DNA of 64,000 nucleotides. It comes from Pseudomonas alcaliphila JAB1. Lineage in GTDB: Bacteria > Pseudomonadota > Gammaproteobacteria > Pseudomonadales > Pseudomonadaceae. The notes below the pieces were generated by a model that worked only from the letters and a program-made list of their open reading frames with translations, did not search any database and had not been told where the DNA came from. Every line of letters starts with the position of its first letter. Position 1 is the first letter of the stretch. Positions 39,096-47,383 of the stretch are shown here, one piece after another. The stretch covers positions 2,232,001 to 2,296,000 of the forward strand of contig NZ_CP016162.1 of NCBI RefSeq assembly GCF_001941865.1, read 5' to 3'. The position numbers and the translations under genes are program-made.

Positions 39096-39422
39096 ATGAT
39101 GAAAGGTGGCATGGCAGGCCTGATGAAGCAGGCTCAGCAAATGCAGGAAAAAATGCAGAAGATGCAGGAAGAGCTGGCCAACGCTGAAGTCACCGGCCAG
39201 TCCGGCGCCGGCTTGGTCAGCGTGGTGATGACCGGTCGTCACGACGTCAAGCGCATCACCCTGGATGACAGCCTGATGCAGGAAGACAAGGAAGTGCTGG
39301 AGGACCTGATCGCCGCTGCCGTTAATGACGCAGTGCGCAAGGTCGAGCAGAACAGCCAGGAGAAGATGTCCGGCATGACCGCAGGGATGCAGCTCCCCCC
39401 CGGCTTCAAAATGCCCTTCTGA
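39096..39422 (+). CDS. ybaB: YbaB/EbfC-family nucleoid-associated protein
   Basis: A 108-residue DNA-binding protein: [29 protein letters not shown] start, a helical hairpin that dimerises as tweezers, then [19 protein letters not shown] and a [16 protein letters not shown] tail. The dnaX-ybaB-recR order is conserved in gammaproteobacteria. Confidence 0.95.
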   Translation: MMKGGMAGLMKQAQQMQEKMQKMQEELANAEVTGQSGAGLVSVVMTGRHDVKRITLDDSLMQEDKEVLEDLIAAAVNDAVRKVEQNSQEKMSGMTAGMQLPPGFKMPF

Positions 39423-39598
39423 CAGGCCACGTGCCGTCCAGTCGACGCACATGGCGGCGTTGCCGGCGAACTCGGAATCCTCATGTGCTCCAGCACACTG
39501 CGGTTCCTTGTCCGCCGGCGCCTTGCCCTGTACGCCGCCTGATCGCCACTCTTACTTGTGTTGATCGCATTTGCAGGACGGCGACAGGCTTCAAATTT

Positions 39599-39660
39599 GT
39601 AGCCCGGATGCAATCCGGGAATGATCTATGACCTGTGCTCCCGGATTGCATCCGGGCTAC
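39599..39660. repeat. REP-like element 1 upstream of recR
   Basis: GTAGCCCGGATGCAATCCGG opposed to CCGGATTGCATCCGGGCTAC around about 20 bases. It is followed directly by the first copy of the recR start region. Confidence 0.85.
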
Positions 39661-39666
39661 GAACCC

Positions 39667-39781
39667 TAGGAACGCCATGAGCTTCAGGTGCGTAGCCCGG
39701 ATGAAATCCGGGGATAGATGTATGTCTCGTTCCCCGGATCGTATCCGGGCCATCAACCTGTAGGAACGCCATGAGCTTCAG
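39667..39781 (+). repeat. Direct duplication of the recR start region around a REP element
   Basis: The 21 bases at 39667-39687, containing the AGGAACGCC ribosome region, ATG and the first recR codons, recur exactly at 39761-39781, where recR really starts. Between them lies a second GTAGCCCGG element (39692-39751). The upstream ATG (39677) opens a 28-codon frame that ends with TAG at 39761-39763, just before the genuine recR start. Confidence 0.85.
39692..39751. repeat. REP-like element 2 upstream of recR
   Basis: GTAGCCCGGATGAAATCCGG at left and CCGGATCGTATCCGGGCC at right. The right arm has drifted from the family sequence. It is bracketed by the 21-base duplication of the recR start. Confidence 0.8.
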
Positions 39782-40370
39782 CCCCCTGATTCGCCAGTTG
39801 ATCGACTCTCTGCGCATCCTGCCCGGTGTTGGGCAGAAGACCGCGCAACGCATGGCGTTGCAGTTGCTCGAGCGCGATCGCAGTGGCGGTCTGCGTCTGG
39901 CGCAGGCACTGAATGCGGCGATGGAAGGCGTGGGGCACTGCAAGCGCTGCCGCAGCCTGAGCGAGGACGAGATCTGCCAGCTGTGCCTGGACGAGCGCCG
40001 CGACGACAGCCTGCTGTGTGTGGTCGAAGGTCCAATGGATGTTCATGCCGTGGAGCAGACTGGTTTTCGCGGCCGTTACTTCGTGCTCAAGGGGCATCTG
40101 TCACCGCTCGATGGCCTGGGGCCAGAGGCCATCGGTATTCCTGCGCTGCTGGAGCGCATCGATGCCGGTGCTTTCAGCGAAGTGATCCTGGCCACCAACC
40201 CGACGGTGGAGGGCGAGGCCACGGCGCACTATATCGCTCAGATCCTCGTCGGCAAAGGCCTGGTCGCCTCGCGCATCGCCCATGGCATGCCGCTCGGTGG
40301 CGAACTGGAACTGGTCGACGGCGGCACCCTGGCGCATGCCTTGGCAGGTCGGCGCCCGATCAGCCTGTAA
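39771..40370 (+). CDS. recR: Recombination mediator RecR
   Basis: A 199-residue RecF-pathway protein. It has the helix-hairpin-helix [17 protein letters not shown] (about 16-32), a four-cysteine zinc finger [16 protein letters not shown] (about 57-72), a Toprim domain [15 protein letters not shown] and the C-terminal Walker-B-like region. It loads RecA with RecO at gaps. A duplicated start region and REP element lie just upstream and may alter its translation. Confidence 0.96.
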   Translation: MSFSPLIRQLIDSLRILPGVGQKTAQRMALQLLERDRSGGLRLAQALNAAMEGVGHCKRCRSLSEDEICQLCLDERRDDSLLCVVEGPMDVHAVEQTGFRGRYFVLKGHLSPLDGLGPEAIGIPALLERIDAGAFSEVILATNPTVEGEATAHYIAQILVGKGLVASRIAHGMPLGGELELVDGGTLAHALAGRRPISL

Positions 40371-40400
40371 GCAGTCAAACCCTCTCGATTCGGAGTGCCA

Positions 40401-40979
40401 GTGACCACCGACACTCTGCGCCGTATTGCTCTGCTGCTCCTGCTCGGGGCGCCTCTGGCCGCACAGGCTCAATGTCCGACCGGGCAGGTACAGGTGTGCC
40501 TGGGCGCTTCATGCTTGTGCGTGCCCGATCCGGTACGGGTGCGTGAAGATGGCCTGAATATGGCGGCGGCGCGTCTCGAAGCCTGGTTGCTGCAATCTCA
40601 CCAGGCAGCACTGCGAGCCGGCACCGAACCTATCCCTCTGATGATTCGTGCCCAGCTCGCGCCGTTCTACGACGATGCGTTGCTTGATGAAGTGCGCTTT
40701 CGCGTGGGCATCACCGACGAGATGGACGCCGCTACCGTCATGCTGCAGAACCCCGATGTGCAGGCCGTGACGCTGGTCGACGTGGTGGTGTTTCGCAACG
40801 CCGATGCTGCCGCAGAGGATGCAGCGCTATGGGCGCATGAATTGTGGCATGTGCAGCAATACCGCGAGTGGGGCACCGATGGCTTCGCCCAGCGTTACAC
40901 GCGCAATTTCCAGTCAGTGGAAGGGCCAGCCTACGAGATGGGCGAGCGGGTGAGAAAGGCGTTGCGCGAGCAGAAATGA
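40401..40979 (+). CDS. Exported HExxH protein (DUF4157-like)
   Basis: A 192-residue protein with a signal peptide (ALLLLLGAPLAAQAQ), a small cysteine cluster CPTGQVQVCLGASCLCVP, and HELWHVQQY near residue 150, which fits the HExxH zinc-site pattern of DUF4157-type putative metallopeptidases. Whether it is catalytic is unknown. GTG at 40401 has GGAG five bases upstream; a GTG at 40395 is the alternative. Reads in the same direction as recR and the following acyl-CoA dehydrogenase. Confidence 0.7.
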   Translation: MTTDTLRRIALLLLLGAPLAAQAQCPTGQVQVCLGASCLCVPDPVRVREDGLNMAAARLEAWLLQSHQAALRAGTEPIPLMIRAQLAPFYDDALLDEVRFRVGITDEMDAATVMLQNPDVQAVTLVDVVVFRNADAAAEDAALWAHELWHVQQYREWGTDGFAQRYTRNFQSVEGPAYEMGERVRKALREQK

Positions 40980-40994
40980 AACGCTCGCTTGAAA

Positions 40995-41011
40995 ACCAAG
41001 CAAGCGCTAGG
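40995..41011. promoter_or_regulatory. AtuR-type operator upstream of the acyl-CoA dehydrogenase
   Basis: ACCAAGCAAGCGCTAGG matches the AtuR-type half operator at 4997-5013 at 16 of 17 positions. It lies 35 bases upstream of the start of the acyl-CoA dehydrogenase gene, where a repressor would block transcription. Confidence 0.65.
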
Positions 41012-41045
41012 TTAGGGTGGCCAAAATAATAACGGGAGTACCCGC

Positions 41046-42194
41046 ATGGCCGCCTCTCTGTCGTATTTCGATGAGTCCCACCAATTGGTTCGTGATTCCG
41101 TCCGGCGTTTCGTCGAGCGTGAGATCCTGCCGTATATCGACGAGTGGGAGGAGGCCGAGGAGTTTCCTCGTGAGCTGTACCTCAAGGCTGGCGCTGCGGG
41201 CATTCTCGGTATCGGTTACCCGGAGCAGTATGGCGGCAGCCACGAGGGCGATGTGTTCGCCAAGGTGGCGGCCAGCGAGGAGCTGATGCGTTGCGGCTCC
41301 GGCGGCCTGGTGGCCGGGCTTGGTTCGCTGGATATCGGCCTGCCACCCATCGTCAAATGGGCCACGCCCGCCGTGCGCGAACGTGTGGTGCCGCGAGTGC
41401 TGGCCGGCGAGAAGATCATGGCGCTGGCGGTGACCGAGCCCTCCGGTGGCTCCGACGTGGCCAATCTCAAGACCCGCGCTGTGCGCGACGGCGATCACTA
41501 CCGCGTCAATGGCAGCAAGACCTTCATCACCAGCGGCGTGCGTGCCGATTACTACACGGTGGCGGTGCGCACCGGCGGTGAGGGCTTTGGCGGCGTCAGC
41601 CTGCTGCTGGTGGAGAAGGGCACGCCGGGTTTCAGCGTTGGCCGCAAGCTGAAGAAGATGGGCTGGTGGGCCTCGGATACCGCCGAACTGTTCTTCGAAG
41701 ACTGCAAGGTGCCGGTGGAGAACCTGATCGGCGCGGAGAATGCCGGTTTTGCCTGCATCATGGCCAACTTCCAGAGCGAGCGCCTGAGCCTGGCGATCAT
41801 GGCCAACATGACCGCACAACTGGCCCTGGAGGAGTCGCTGAAATGGGCGCGCGAGCGCCAGGCGTTCGGCAAACCGGTGGGCAAGTTCCAAGTGCTCAAA
41901 CATCGCCTGGCCGAAATGGCTACGCAACTGGAGGTTTCCCGCGAGTTCACCTACCGCCAGGCCGCTCAAATGGCCGCCGGCAGGAGCGTGATCAAGGAGA
42001 TTTCCATGGCCAAGAACTTCGCCACCGATATCGCTGATCGCCTGACCTACGATGCGGTGCAGATCATGGGTGGCATGGGTTACATGCGCGAAAGCCTGGT
42101 CGAGCGCCTGTATCGCGATAACCGCATTCTTTCCATTGGCGGTGGCACGCGCGAGATCATGAACGAGATCATCGCCAAGCAGATGGGGCTGTAG
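41046..42194 (+). CDS. Acyl-CoA dehydrogenase, isovaleryl/citronellyl-type
   Basis: A 382-residue flavoenzyme. Motifs: AVTEPSGGSDVANLKT (flavin), NGSKTFITSG, RERQAFGKPVGKFQ, and YDAVQIMGGMGYMRE. At the usual C-terminal catalytic position there is Gly (GGGTREIM) and Glu245 in NFQSERLSL takes the place used by isovaleryl-CoA dehydrogenase, so a branched or long substrate is likely. It is related to AtuD at the start of the window and has an AtuR-type operator upstream. An AATAATAA tract near the start suggests Crc/Hfq control. Confidence 0.88.
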   Translation: MAASLSYFDESHQLVRDSVRRFVEREILPYIDEWEEAEEFPRELYLKAGAAGILGIGYPEQYGGSHEGDVFAKVAASEELMRCGSGGLVAGLGSLDIGLPPIVKWATPAVRERVVPRVLAGEKIMALAVTEPSGGSDVANLKTRAVRDGDHYRVNGSKTFITSGVRADYYTVAVRTGGEGFGGVSLLLVEKGTPGFSVGRKLKKMGWWASDTAELFFEDCKVPVENLIGAENAGFACIMANFQSERLSLAIMANMTAQLALEESLKWARERQAFGKPVGKFQVLKHRLAEMATQLEVSREFTYRQAAQMAAGRSVIKEISMAKNFATDIADRLTYDAVQIMGGMGYMRESLVERLYRDNRILSIGGGTREIMNEIIAKQMGL

Positions 42195-42205
42195 CCGGGC
42201 GCGGA

Positions 42206-42274
42206 GTGGGAGGGGCTTTAGCCGCGATCATCCTCAAAAAGGGCGGAAAAGCTCGCCGCTGAAGCGCCTCCCAC
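42206..42274. repeat. REP-like element, GTGGGAGGGGC family
   Basis: GTGGGAGGGGCTTTAGCCGCG at left and CGCTGAAGCGCCTCCCAC at right, between the converging acyl-CoA dehydrogenase and AraC genes. Confidence 0.75.
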
Positions 42275-42297
42275 GGGGGCATGGTCCTGCGCGGTTA

Positions 42298-43245
42298 TCA
42301 GGAAGCGACCTGATTCTGCGCGGCCTGGCGCAGGCGGGCGATGTCGCGTTGCGGCGGATCACCGAACAGACGGCTGTACTCGCGGCTGAACTGCGATGGG
42401 CTTTCGTAGCCGACGCGGTAGCTGGCCGCTGCCGCTTCGAGGTTGTCGCACAGCATCAGCCGGCGAGCCTCCTGCAGGCGCAGCTGCTTCTGATACTGCA
42501 GCGGGCTGAACGCCGTGACTGCCTTGAATCTATGGTGCAGGGTCGAGGGGCTCAGGTTCACCTCGCGGGCCAGTTCCTCGATCCGCAACGGCTGATCGAA
42601 ATTCTTGCGCAGCCACTCGATGGCGCGGGAGATGCGCTGGCTCTGGCTGTCGGCGATGACGACTTCATGCAGGCGATGGCCCTGCGGGCTGAGCAGCATG
42701 CGGTAGAAAATCTCGCGCAATGCCAATGGCGCCAGCATGGTGATGTCGGATGGGGTTTCCAGCAGGCGCAGCAGGCGGATCACCGCATCCAGCAAGCGCG
42801 GGTCGAGGCGATCGAGAAACAGCGCCCGCTGGGAAGCCGCGTCCGGGGCTGGAATCGCTGGCATTTCGGTGAGCAGGCTGCTGATCAGCGCGGGATCGAT
42901 CTCCAGAGCGATGCTCAGATAGGGGTGATCCGGGCTGGCCTCGATAACCCGGCCGGTTACTGGCAGCACCACCGACGCCACCAGGTAATTCAACGGATCA
43001 TAGACGTAGAGCTCGTCACCCAGACGTATCTCTTTACGGCCCTGGGCGATGATGCACAGGCAGGGGTCGTAGACGGTCTGCATCGGCAGGCTGGGTGTCG
43101 TGGCGCGCGCCAGTTTCAGGCCAGGAATCGCTGTGAGGTGCAAACCGTCCTCGGGGACGAAGCGATCGACCAGGCGCGCCATTTCGTGGCTCAGTTCGGC
43201 AAGGGGGGTGTCGAGAGTTGTGGCGGTGTGAATGGGTGACTGCAT
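42298..43245 (-). CDS. AraC-family regulator with AraC N-terminal domain
   Basis: A 315-residue regulator: cupin-like N-terminal half (PCLCIIAQGRKEIRLGDELYVYDPLNYLVASV) and two C-terminal helix-turn-helix units (RIEELAREVNLSPSTLHHRFKAVTAFSPLQYQKQLRLQEARRLM and AAASYRVGYESPSQFSREYSRLFG). This class often responds to lipids or small alcohols and activates a nearby gene. A paired TTAGGCAA-type palindrome lies in its upstream region, shared with the small secreted protein and monooxygenase-like genes. Confidence 0.85.
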   Translation of the reverse strand: MQSPIHTATTLDTPLAELSHEMARLVDRFVPEDGLHLTAIPGLKLARATTPSLPMQTVYDPCLCIIAQGRKEIRLGDELYVYDPLNYLVASVVLPVTGRVIEASPDHPYLSIALEIDPALISSLLTEMPAIPAPDAASQRALFLDRLDPRLLDAVIRLLRLLETPSDITMLAPLALREIFYRMLLSPQGHRLHEVVIADSQSQRISRAIEWLRKNFDQPLRIEELAREVNLSPSTLHHRFKAVTAFSPLQYQKQLRLQEARRLMLCDNLEAAAASYRVGYESPSQFSREYSRLFGDPPQRDIARLRQAAQNQVAS

Positions 43246-43312
43246 GGCGCGCCTCCGGAAAGTCAGCGAAGCCTAGCCAGGTTTTTCAGGCAAGTCATGA
43301 GGGGCGGCAGGA

Positions 43313-43439
43313 TTAGGCAAATATTTGCCAGTAATGGGCAAATAACCAGTGATACAGAGTATTTCAAGGCTAGTCAGGGTGCGCTGCACTCGGTTGCAGC
43401 AATTTCCTTGCTATGGAGTTTTAGGCAAGGATTTGCCAG
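43313..43439. promoter_or_regulatory. Paired palindromic sites upstream of the AraC gene
   Basis: TTAGGCAAATATTTGCCAG at 43313-43331 and TTAGGCAAGGATTTGCCAG at 43421-43439 differ at two bases and are 108 bases apart. The first contains the perfect palindrome GGCAAATATTTGCC. A GGGCAAATA half site follows at about 43336. They fit operators for the AraC protein or another regulator of the divergent genes. Confidence 0.65.
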
Positions 43440-43575
43440 AAATCGACTAACGCTCTGATGACCTTCTGCTTGATCTTTGTAGCCATCGAGCGGTGCCTCT
43501 GCATCGGCTCGAACGCATGCTGTAGCCATATCACCCGCTAAGTGGTGCTCACATACGTCACGAAAGGAGCGAACC

Positions 43576-43722
43576 ATGCCCAGTAAATGGCTGATCGCAC
43601 CGCTGACTCTGTTATTGCTCGCCACGGCCTGGCTTGACTCAAGAGCCGTTGGCGAAGCGGCTTTTGCCGAGCCGGACGCAGCGCCCCATGTTCTGCAGCG
43701 AAACGCTGCTGGTATGTATTGA
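43576..43722 (+). CDS. 48-residue exported peptide
   Basis: ATG with AAGGAG seven bases upstream opens a 48-residue frame with a hydrophobic N-terminal segment (KWLIAPLTLLLLATAWLDSRA) and a short polar tail. It looks like a small exported or membrane-anchored protein. It ends 20 bases before the monooxygenase-like gene, suggesting one transcript. No family is recognised. Confidence 0.55.
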   Translation: MPSKWLIAPLTLLLLATAWLDSRAVGEAAFAEPDAAPHVLQRNAAGMY

Positions 43723-43742
43723 TTCAGTTCCAGGAGGTTGCC

Positions 43743-44042
43743 ATGAGCATCATTCACCGTATGACCGTTCGCGCCCGTCACGGCCGTTCAAATCGGTTGG
43801 GGCAGTGCCTGGCGCGGTTGCATGAGGTCGGGCGAGATATTCCAGGTTGTGAGCGCCTGCGTGTGTTCTCACTGCGCAATGATCCGTTGACCTGGCAGGT
43901 TGAAGGGCAGTGGCGTTCGGCAGCGGCACGCGACGCTTTCCTCGGCAGCGAAGGCCTGCGTCGGGTTTTGGCCCAGGCGATAGATGAAGGGCTGTTCACC
44001 CATCTCGAATGCGGTATGGAATTGCAGCAGCAGGTAGCCTGA
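43743..44042 (+). CDS. Antibiotic biosynthesis monooxygenase-like small protein
   Basis: A 99-residue ferredoxin-like protein: SIIHRMTVRARHGRSNRLGQCLARL, then GCERLRVFSLRNDPLTWQVEGQWRS and a C-terminal helix. This is the ABM/quinol-monooxygenase-like layout; many members are stress or quinone-related rather than antibiotic enzymes. CAGGAGG precedes the ATG. It likely forms an operon with the 48-residue peptide and may be under the divergent AraC regulator. Confidence 0.65.
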   Translation: MSIIHRMTVRARHGRSNRLGQCLARLHEVGRDIPGCERLRVFSLRNDPLTWQVEGQWRSAAARDAFLGSEGLRRVLAQAIDEGLFTHLECGMELQQQVA

Positions 44043-44061
44043 TCCGCTCAGGCTTGCCTTT

Positions 44062-44111
44062 GTGAAATTATCTCTATAGATTTTCATGAAATTAATTATT
44101 CTAAATTTCAT
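44062..44111. promoter_or_regulatory. Operator candidate in front of the polyamine operon
   Basis: ATGAAATT (44086-44093) and AATTTCAT (44104-44111) form an inverted repeat, with a third GAAATTA half at about 44063. The stretch is AT-rich in a GC-rich genome, 10 bases before the first gene. A site for the PuuR-like regulator of the operon is plausible. Confidence 0.5.
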
Positions 44112-44120
44112 GAGTCGTCT

Positions 44121-45410
44121 ATGTTTCGCCATGCCAGTGAGCACGTCGACAGCTATTACGCCCATAGCTGCAAGGATCGACTGACGCATCATCCCGTGCT
44201 GCAAGATGATCTGCAGTGCGAGGTGCTGGTGATCGGTGCTGGTTTCAGTGGTCTGCACACTGCTTTGCGCCTGGCCGAAGCAGGGCGCAAGGTCATTCTG
44301 CTGGAGGCCAGTCGTGTGGCCTGGGCGGCCTCTGGACGCAATGGCGGGCAGGCGATTCTGGGCTGGTCCTGCGATATGCCGCCGCTGGAAAAGGCGCTGG
44401 GCATCGAACGCGCCCGCCGTCTGTGGGATGGCATGAGCTGGGCAGCTCGTGAGCTGCGTGAACTGCCTGAGCGCCACGGCTTCGACTGCGATTACCGCCG
44501 CGGCCATCTGTGGACGGCAGTGTTGCCCCGTCGCGTGGCGCTGCGGCATGAGTGGCAGGAGGAGGCCGCTTATAAATGGGGGCATCGCGCGCTGCAGTTC
44601 GTTTCCCGCGAGCAGATGCCGGAGTGGGTCGCCAGCGAGCGTTACCGCGCTGGCCTCTACGACCCCGAGGCCGGGCATCTCAATCCGCTCAAGTTGGCGC
44701 TCGGGCTGGCCGAAGCCTTCGTTCGCGCCGGTGGGCAGATCTTCGAGCAGAGCCGTGTGCTGAGTCAGGATAGGCAGGGCACGGGCTATCGCGTGCGTAC
44801 CGAGCAGGGCAGCGTGCAGGCTGACAATCTGGTGCTGGCCTGCAACACCTATATCGATCACCTCGAGCCGCGTCTGGCGCGGCGCATCCTGCCGGTCGGC
44901 ACCTACCAGATCGCCACCGAACCGCTGGGCGCCGAGTGCGCCGAGGCACTGTTACCGCGCAATGCGTGTGTGACCGACAACCAGTTCGTCCTCGATTACT
45001 TCCGCCGCACCCCGGATCACCGCCTGCTGTTTGGCGGGGGCTGCACCTATCTGGGCGGCCTGCCGAAGGACATGGCGGCAGCCACGCGGCCGTTCCTCGA
45101 GCGCGTATTCCCGCAGCTGTCAGGCGTGGCCATCGACTTTGCCTGGGGCGGCCATATCGACGTGACTCGTGCTCGCACGCCCGACGTTGGCGGCGAGAAC
45201 GGCCGTTACTGGCTGCAGGGCTTTTCCGGGCATGGTGTGCTGCCGACCCTGGCGGCGGCGCGGGCAGTCAGTGATGCCATTCTCGGCAATGACGACGAAC
45301 TGGCGCTGTATCAGCAACTGCGCAATCCCGAATTCCCATTCGGCGAGCGCCTGGCGGCACCGCTCGAGGCCATCGGCAAGGCCTGGTATCGACTGAGGGA
45401 CAGTTTCTGA
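44121..45410 (+). CDS. FAD-dependent gamma-glutamylputrescine oxidoreductase-like enzyme
   Basis: A 429-residue DAO-family flavoprotein: Rossmann motif VLVIGAGFSGLHTALRLAEAG near residues 35-55, LEASRVAWAASGRNGGQ, and C-terminal YWLQGFSGHGVLPTLAAARAV. It resembles PuuB/PauB enzymes, which oxidise gamma-glutamylated polyamines to aldehydes. It is the first gene of an operon with a PuuR-like regulator (one base apart), a glutamate-polyamine ligase and SpuC. Confidence 0.85.
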   Translation: MFRHASEHVDSYYAHSCKDRLTHHPVLQDDLQCEVLVIGAGFSGLHTALRLAEAGRKVILLEASRVAWAASGRNGGQAILGWSCDMPPLEKALGIERARRLWDGMSWAARELRELPERHGFDCDYRRGHLWTAVLPRRVALRHEWQEEAAYKWGHRALQFVSREQMPEWVASERYRAGLYDPEAGHLNPLKLALGLAEAFVRAGGQIFEQSRVLSQDRQGTGYRVRTEQGSVQADNLVLACNTYIDHLEPRLARRILPVGTYQIATEPLGAECAEALLPRNACVTDNQFVLDYFRRTPDHRLLFGGGCTYLGGLPKDMAAATRPFLERVFPQLSGVAIDFAWGGHIDVTRARTPDVGGENGRYWLQGFSGHGVLPTLAAARAVSDAILGNDDELALYQQLRNPEFPFGERLAAPLEAIGKAWYRLRDSF

Positions 45411-45411
45411 A

Positions 45412-45984
45412 ATGGACAGCCCTGACATGGACAAGAATCTGGAGATGGCCGCGCTGGCCGTGCTCATTCACGACCTGCGCAAGCACAAGAAGGTCACCCT
45501 CAACGAGCTGGCCGAGCGCATCGGTCGTTCCGTGGGCTTTCTCTCGCAGGTCGAGCGTGGCCTGTCGCGGCCGACCGTGGAAGATCTGACCGCCATCAGC
45601 GAGGCACTCGACGTACCCACCACCTATTTCTACAGCCTGCCCAAGCCCAAGGCGCTGGACTGGGTGACTCGCCCGGACGAGCGCTGCACCCTGTACCTGG
45701 CCGGTGGCATCACCGACATCATGGCGTCGCCGACCTTGCAGGGCGCCTTCATGGTCGTCGATAGCCTGCTCGAACCGGGGGCCAGCAGTGGCGAGCGGCA
45801 GATGAGCGACCGCTCCGAGCAGGCCGGCTATGTGCTCGAAGGCCAGTTGACGCTGTGGCTGGGCGAGGACGAAGAGAGTGCCACCCTCTATCCCGGTGAT
45901 GTTTTCCAGGTGCCTAGCTATGCGCGCCTGCGTTATGCCAACCAGGGCGACACCCCCGCACGGGTGTTGTGGATCTACACCTGA
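45412..45984 (+). CDS. XRE-cupin regulator (PuuR/PauR-like)
   Basis: A 190-residue protein: helix-turn-helix KVTLNELAERIGRSVGFLSQVERGLSRPTVEDLTAISEAL (about 23-62) and a C-terminal cupin domain (GYVLEGQLTLWLGEDEESATLYPGDVFQVPSYARLRYAN). This architecture is that of PuuR/PauR repressors of polyamine genes. It begins one base after the oxidoreductase, so it reports on and probably represses its own operon. Confidence 0.87.
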   Translation: MDSPDMDKNLEMAALAVLIHDLRKHKKVTLNELAERIGRSVGFLSQVERGLSRPTVEDLTAISEALDVPTTYFYSLPKPKALDWVTRPDERCTLYLAGGITDIMASPTLQGAFMVVDSLLEPGASSGERQMSDRSEQAGYVLEGQLTLWLGEDEESATLYPGDVFQVPSYARLRYANQGDTPARVLWIYT

Positions 45985-46013
45985 AACTTCCCGTGAACCC
46001 GGAAATAACCACA

Positions 46014-47360
46014 ATGAACGCCACCCGAGTCGAGCTGCTCGACGAAGTCCGTCAATTTCGCCAGGTCCATCCCGAGGTGCGCTTCGTCGACCTGATCTGT
46101 CTGGATATCCCCGGGCATTTCTACGGCAAGCGCTACCCCATCGAGATGCTGGAGAAGGTCGCCGCCGGCAGCGCCCTGAAACTGCCGCAGAACTGCGTGC
46201 TGCTCGGCGCTCAGGGCGGGCTGTACGAGATCGGCGACTACTGCTTCCATGACGGTGACCCGGACGCGCCACGGCGGCTTATCCCCGGCACGCTCAAGCT
46301 GGTGAACTGGGAGCGCCAGCCGCTGGGGCAGATGCTGATCAGCTCCGACGGCACCGAAGCACCGATCGAGTTCGAGCCGCGCGAGGTGCTGGCGCGCGTG
46401 GTGCAGCGCCTGGCCGCGCGTGGCATTCGCCCGGTGGTGGCCTTCGAGCTGGAGTTCTACCTGTTCGACAAGGCGCTCAAGGACGGCTTGCCGCAGTACC
46501 CGCGCGATGACCTGAGTGGCGATGCCGACGACCAGCCGAACATGCATATCGAACGGCTGTCGCGTTTTTCCGAGGTGCTCGACGACATCACCGAGACCGC
46601 GCGTCTGCAGGGCATCGACACCACGGTGATCACCGCCGAGATCGGCCCGGGGCAGTTCGAGATCAACTTCAGCCATAACATGGATCCGATGCAGGCGGCC
46701 GACTGGTCGGCGCTGTTCTGCCGGGTGACCCGTGGCGTGGCGCTCAAATACGGCCATCGCGCCAGCTTCATGGCCAAGCCGTATCTGCAGTATCCGGGTA
46801 GCGGCATGCACATCCACGTCAGCCTGTACGACGAGGCCGGTGACAACCTGCTGGCCCGTGACGAGCAGCGTCCGCTGCGGCATGCCGTGGCCGGTTGCCT
46901 GGAGCTGCTGCCGGAGCTGATGCCGATCTACGCGCCGAACCACAACAGCTACCGTCGCTTTGGTGCCCAGGTGAACTCGGCGAGCAAGGCCAGCTGGGGC
47001 TTCGAGGATCGCGACGCCTGCGTGCGTATTCCCGAGTCGGACGCACGCAACCTGCGCCTGGAATTTCGTCTGCCGGGCGCAGACGCCAACCCCTATCTGG
47101 TGCTGGCGGGATTGCTGACCAGTATCGAGCAGGGCCTCGACGCCAAGGTTGAGCCCATTGCACCGCTCAATGACGACCGCGAAAGCGGTGTCGACTTTCC
47201 CAAGGACATGCTCGACGCCGTGCGTCGCATGCAGGCCAGCGAGCGCGTCGCCGCTGGCCTCGGCAGCGAGTTCGTCATGGTTTATTGCGAGAACAAACGC
47301 CAGGATCACCTGGCCTTCATGCACGACATCAGCCCGCGCGAATACCGCTGGTACATGTGA
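46014..47360 (+). CDS. Glutamate-polyamine ligase, glutamine-synthetase family (PuuA-like)
   Basis: A 448-residue glutamine-synthetase-fold ligase. Family signatures visible: FELEFYLFD, EIGPGQFEINF, KPYLQYPGSGMHIHVSLYD and NHNSYRRF with the arginine-rich ATP region ESDARNLRLEFRLPGADANPYL. Members in this context glutamylate putrescine or diamines. ATG at 46014 is chosen by homology; in-frame codons before it overlap the regulator and have no similarity. Confidence 0.87.
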   Translation: MNATRVELLDEVRQFRQVHPEVRFVDLICLDIPGHFYGKRYPIEMLEKVAAGSALKLPQNCVLLGAQGGLYEIGDYCFHDGDPDAPRRLIPGTLKLVNWERQPLGQMLISSDGTEAPIEFEPREVLARVVQRLAARGIRPVVAFELEFYLFDKALKDGLPQYPRDDLSGDADDQPNMHIERLSRFSEVLDDITETARLQGIDTTVITAEIGPGQFEINFSHNMDPMQAADWSALFCRVTRGVALKYGHRASFMAKPYLQYPGSGMHIHVSLYDEAGDNLLARDEQRPLRHAVAGCLELLPELMPIYAPNHNSYRRFGAQVNSASKASWGFEDRDACVRIPESDARNLRLEFRLPGADANPYLVLAGLLTSIEQGLDAKVEPIAPLNDDRESGVDFPKDMLDAVRRMQASERVAAGLGSEFVMVYCENKRQDHLAFMHDISPREYRWYM

Positions 47361-47383
47361 TGTCACGGATAGAAGGAGGCGCC

